A stretch of DNA of 9,340 nucleotides. Source: a bacterium UBA7470. GTDB lineage: Bacteria; Pseudomonadota; Gammaproteobacteria; Burkholderiales; Burkholderiaceae_C. Under the pieces are notes generated by a model that saw only the letters and a list, made by a program, of their open reading frames with translations, ran no database searches and was not told where the DNA came from. The stretch spans positions 8,449 to 17,788 of the forward strand of contig DLPA01000102.1 in assembly GCA_002479815.1 (NCBI GenBank), read 5' to 3'. The translations under genes were made by a program, and so were the position numbers. Below, piece by piece: positions 7,318 through 9,340 of this stretch; within the stretch, counting starts at the first letter, position 1, and the number at the start of each line of letters is the position of its first letter.

Positions 7318-7670
7318 AAGTCGTGATTGCAGACGATGACGGCATCACCCGCCAGATCCTTCGCAACATGTTGCAGGATGCGGGGCATACGATCGCCGCA
7401 GAAGCCAAGAACGGGCAGGATGTCGTGGAGGCATGTTTGCTCAATCAGCCTGATGTTCTTTACCTGGACATCAACATGCCCATGCTGTCAGGCTTTGAAG
7501 CCTTGCCACAAGTCAAGCAGGCCTGCCCAGACGTGCATGTGGTGATGATCAGTGCCTCGTCCACCTTGGAGAACGTGCGCCAGGCGGCCAAGTTTGGCGT
7601 CGGCGGCTTCTTGGTCAAACCCTTTACACCAGCCAAGGTCTTGGGTGTCCTACCCAAAAACAAGGTCTGA
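7314..7670 (+). CDS. Single-domain response regulator (CheY-like), last gene of the FIST operon
   Basis: This 118-residue protein is one receiver domain and nothing else. The first strand reads MKVVIADDD with the acidic pair at Asp7/Asp8. The phospho-acceptor is Asp52 in LYLDINMP, the switch residue is Ser80 (MISAS), and the conserved lysine is Lys102 in LVKPF, so it should be phosphorylatable. Only about 14 residues follow the lysine, which leaves no room for a DNA-binding, enzymatic or RNA-binding output. It starts at GTG, overlapping the kinase stop by 4 nt, and is very probably the terminal acceptor from the kinase Hpt. It could act by protein-protein contact, like CheY or SpdR/DivK-type regulators, or as a phosphate sink. 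It ends 26 nt before the stop of the converging hydrolase gene. Confidence 0.93.
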   Translation: MKVVIADDDGITRQILRNMLQDAGHTIAAEAKNGQDVVEACLLNQPDVLYLDINMPMLSGFEALPQVKQACPDVHVVMISASSTLENVRQAAKFGVGGFLVKPFTPAKVLGVLPKNKV

Positions 7671-7690
7671 CTACAAGGTTTGACCTTGTT
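7659..7690 (-). terminator. Inverted repeat at the convergent junction, probable terminator (best for the minus strand)
   Basis: AACAAGGTC (7659-7667) pairs perfectly with GACCTTGTT (7682-7690) across a 14-nt loop. Read on the minus strand the stem runs into a TTTTT tract, so it fits a terminator for the hydrolase gene that ends at 7697. On the plus strand the following bases are not T-rich, so it would end the FIST operon less efficiently. The left arm overlaps the last codons of the receiver gene. A shorter alternative hairpin (7673-7679 with 7683-7689, 3-nt loop) competes for the same right arm. Confidence 0.6.
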
Positions 7691-7696
7691 GGCGAT

Positions 7697-8578
7697 TCAG
7701 GCGGCAGCGAGCAAATAGTCTCGGACCTGCTGCGCGGCACGGGCTGGGTCCTCCTGCATGAAGCAGTGGCCTCCCGGCACCTGGCGCTTTTGCACCAGTT
7801 GATTGATGGACGCCGCGTGCGTGGCACCTGGCTCCACAAATGGCGTGGAATCTGCGCCATGCAAGATCAAGGTCGGGATGCGGATGCGCCCAACCGAGCC
7901 CCACAGCCGTTCAGGCGCGGAGCTGAAAATATCCGCCTCACGCGACGGGGCGCATTTCAACTCGACGCCGCCGTCTGTCGAGTCCTTCAATGCATGGTCA
8001 ACAAAGGCGCGAAGGGCTTCTTCGGTCCAGCCCTTGTAGGTGCCACGTCCCCACAACGCTTGATAGGCCTCATCGCGACTGGGCCATTGTTTGCGACGTT
8101 GCATCGCGGCCCGCGCCAAGGGCGTCAGTTTGCCGACCCCCACCATGCTGATGAAGGACATGCCCATCAGCATGGCCGCAGGGAATAAAACGGGGTCCAG
8201 CAAGACGGCTTTTTGAAACGGATGCTGACGATCAGCCAGCATCAGGCTGGTCAACACGCCACCGAAGCTGTGGCCCAGGGCAAATGTGGGGACCGCGCCA
8301 TACAGATGTTGATGGGCTCTGAACGCTTGCATGGCCAACTCGGCATTGCGGTTCCAACCCAGAAACCGGTCACCGTGATCGCTGTCGCCATGGCCTTGGA
8401 TGTCCGACAGCCACAGGTCGAAGTCTTGGGCCAGGTGCCGCAGCATCGGCTCGTATGTGCGGCCGCAAAAGCCGTTGCCGTGCAAGAAGTGAATCAAGGG
8501 CCTGCCTGAGGGGGGCGTGCGCCAGCCTCGTAAGGTTAGGCCTACTTCGGGTACGGGATGGGACCAAGCTTCAAACAT
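7697..8578 (-). CDS. Alpha/beta hydrolase, substrate unknown
   Basis: This 293-residue cytoplasmic protein has the alpha/beta-hydrolase fold. It shows the oxyanion-region motif LHGNGF (32-37), the strand DIQGHGDS (59-66) and the nucleophile elbow GHSFGG with Ser104. Asp243 in LHGADSTP and His271 in PGGHCF complete a plausible Ser-Asp-His triad. A hydrophobic stretch at 126-151 probably belongs to the cap over the active site. The sequence resembles general lipase, esterase or lactonase-like members, and nothing in it fixes the substrate. The ATG at 8578 is the only sensible start, since the next Met is residue 45, yet no Shine-Dalgarno site precedes it. It diverges from the TetR gene with 16 bp between the start codons, so it is a likely target of that regulator. 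Confidence 0.9.
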   Translation of the reverse strand: MFEAWSHPVPEVGLTLRGWRTPPSGRPLIHFLHGNGFCGRTYEPMLRHLAQDFDLWLSDIQGHGDSDHGDRFLGWNRNAELAMQAFRAHQHLYGAVPTFALGHSFGGVLTSLMLADRQHPFQKAVLLDPVLFPAAMLMGMSFISMVGVGKLTPLARAAMQRRKQWPSRDEAYQALWGRGTYKGWTEEALRAFVDHALKDSTDGGVELKCAPSREADIFSSAPERLWGSVGRIRIPTLILHGADSTPFVEPGATHAASINQLVQKRQVPGGHCFMQEDPARAAQQVRDYLLAAA

Positions 8579-8594
8579 AGGCTACCATCGTGCC

Positions 8595-9281
8595 ATGAAA
8601 ATCAATCAAGCGCTTGATTTGCCTGAATCCCCCGTGGACGAAGTCACTTCGCACAAGGGATTGCGTGCGCGTGAACGCTTGATTGACGAGGCCAGTCGCA
8701 TTTTTGCCGACAAGGGCTTTGCCAAGGCCTCGACCCGAGAAATCTGCCTCGCGGCGGGGCAGAATGTGGCGGCCATCCACTACTACTTCGGGGACAAGGC
8801 GGGCCTGTATCGCGCCGTCTTGCAGCGTCCTTTGGAGGGCATGGTGGCTGAGTTCGCTCAGTTTGATGCGCCCGATCTGCCGCTGTCAGATGCCTTGCGC
8901 TTGTTCATGTCAGCCTTGCTGTGCCCGTGGGGCCACCACGAGCAGGCTGAGTGGTGCTTGCGTTTGCACTTGCGCGAGATGATCGAGCCCACGCTGGAGT
9001 ACAAGGACGTGATTGCGCAGCACATCTTGCCTTTGCATACCAAATTGGTCGAACTACTGGCCAGGCATGTTGGTGCGCATGAGGTGGACGACGCCTTGCA
9101 CCAACTGGCGTTTGCTTTGGCTGCGATGGTGCATGACTACGGCATGTCACGCGAATTCATGAATGTGCTGGCACCCTCGTTGTTGCAGGGGCCTGATGCT
9201 TTAGACCGGGTGTTGTCACGCCTGGTGGGATATGGGATGGCATTGGTGGAGCATGAACGCCGCCAACGCCAAGAACTTTGA
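8595..9281 (+). CDS. TetR-family transcriptional regulator, CecR-like
   Basis: This 228-residue repressor-type regulator has an N-terminal TetR helix-turn-helix: ARERLIDEASRIFADKGF (25-42), then TREICLAAGQNVAAIHYYFG (47-66) and DKAGLYRAVL. The motif IHYYFGDKAGLY and the C-terminal part (MREFMNV-like segment and a large helical ligand pocket) resemble the CecR/YbiH subgroup, which in E. coli precedes genes of an HlyD/ABC efflux system. The ligand is unknown. The open frame extends back to 8517, but that would overlap the divergent hydrolase, so the ATG at 8595 is taken. It has no clear Shine-Dalgarno site and may be leaderless or poorly translated, which is common for self-limiting repressors. 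A perfect palindrome sits in codons 4-9. The next gene begins 14 nt after the stop, so the two probably form an operon. Confidence 0.9.
   Translation: MKINQALDLPESPVDEVTSHKGLRARERLIDEASRIFADKGFAKASTREICLAAGQNVAAIHYYFGDKAGLYRAVLQRPLEGMVAEFAQFDAPDLPLSDALRLFMSALLCPWGHHEQAEWCLRLHLREMIEPTLEYKDVIAQHILPLHTKLVELLARHVGAHEVDDALHQLAFALAAMVHDYGMSREFMNVLAPSLLQGPDALDRVLSRLVGYGMALVEHERRQRQEL
8604..8619. promoter_or_regulatory. Perfect 16-bp palindrome, candidate TetR operator
   Basis: AATCAAGCGCTTGATT is its own reverse complement and lies 9 nt inside the TetR gene. Size, symmetry and position near two divergent starts fit a TetR-family operator. From here bound repressor could block its own elongation and also the hydrolase promoter, since the minus strand reads TTGATT here, a possible -35 box. 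A half-site GCTTGATT recurs at 8677-8684. Function is inferred. Confidence 0.55.
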
Positions 9282-9282
9282 C

Positions 9283-9287
9283 AAGGA
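9283..9287 (+). promoter_or_regulatory. Shine-Dalgarno site of the truncated downstream gene
   Basis: AAGGA lies 8 nt before the ATG at 9296, between the TetR stop and the next start. Confidence 0.6.
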
Positions 9288-9295
9288 AAACACCG

Positions 9296-9340
9296 ATGAC
9301 GAAGTGGACGAAACAAGCAAATCGTGCAGGCTGGATGTTG
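9296..9340 (+). CDS. Start of a gene downstream of tetR, truncated by the window edge
   Basis: Only 15 codons are visible (MTKWTKQANRAGWML). They start 14 nt after the TetR stop behind a good Shine-Dalgarno site, so co-transcription is likely. The basic, polar N-terminus turning into GWML could be the beginning of an N-terminal membrane anchor. Because CecR-type regulators often precede HlyD-like periplasmic adaptor genes, an efflux adaptor is a reasonable guess. The sequence is too short to identify the product. Confidence 0.5.
   Translation, partial: MTKWTKQANRAGWML

Noticed and set aside
8576..8588. Tiny open frame on the minus strand (ATG GTA GCC TAT GTT TGA) overlapping the hydrolase start
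   Set aside because: A five-codon leader peptide is conceivable, but with no ribosome site and a probably very short mRNA leader it is most likely chance.
8517..8594. 26-codon N-terminal extension of the TetR regulator
   Set aside because: It would lie wholly antisense to the hydrolase N-terminus and is not TetR-like; the ATG at 8595 gives a normal family length.

Overview
The window looks like a chromosomal segment of a betaproteobacterium, most likely Burkholderiales/Comamonadaceae. The basis is moderately high GC with strong third-position GC bias, the GTP-type PEP carboxykinase, a threonine dehydratase with one C-terminal ACT domain, and a FIST / hybrid kinase / receiver gene set of a kind common in that group. 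This placement is inference; there is no rRNA to confirm it. I see no tRNA, rRNA, CRISPR array, insertion sequence or prophage.

Layout: (1) 1-1436, minus strand: phosphoenolpyruvate carboxykinase (GTP), pckG, whose C-terminal part runs off the left edge. Its roughly 370-bp upstream region holds a 13-bp direct repeat at 22-bp pitch next to the ribosome binding site, an imperfect hairpin, and the terminator of the next gene. (2) 1808-1954, minus: a 48-residue single-pass membrane protein with a good Shine-Dalgarno site, a candidate promoter of its own and a rho-independent terminator. (3) 2041-3255, minus: threonine ammonia-lyase (ilvA, medium form with ACT domain). (4) 3323-7670, plus: a three-gene signalling operon with 4-nt overlaps at both junctions. 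It encodes a cytoplasmic FIST-domain sensor (NosP-like), a 944-residue soluble hybrid histidine kinase (coiled coil, PAS, HisKA, HATPase, degenerate receiver, true receiver, Hpt) and a stand-alone CheY-like receiver. (5) 7697-8578, minus: an alpha/beta hydrolase converging on that operon over a shared inverted repeat. (6) 8595-9281, plus: a TetR-family regulator resembling CecR, diverging from the hydrolase with only 16 bp between start codons and carrying a perfect 16-bp palindrome in its first codons. (7) 9296-edge, plus: the first 15 codons of another gene in the same operon.

How the genes work together: pckG and ilvA are central-metabolism genes and look independent of the rest. The FIST operon reads as a complete intracellular phosphorelay. 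The FIST protein would sense a small molecule (nitric oxide through haem, if it is a true NosP), control the kinase, and pass phosphate through receiver Asp738 and Hpt His883 to Asp52 of the small receiver. None of the three proteins carries a DNA-binding or c-di-GMP domain, so the output lies outside the window. The TetR gene, the hydrolase and the truncated gene look like a separate, self-regulated module, probably for stress response or efflux.

The most interesting items are the FIST-kinase-receiver operon with its pseudo-receiver and missing output, the palindrome inside the TetR gene, the self-contained small membrane protein gene, and the repeats upstream of pckG.
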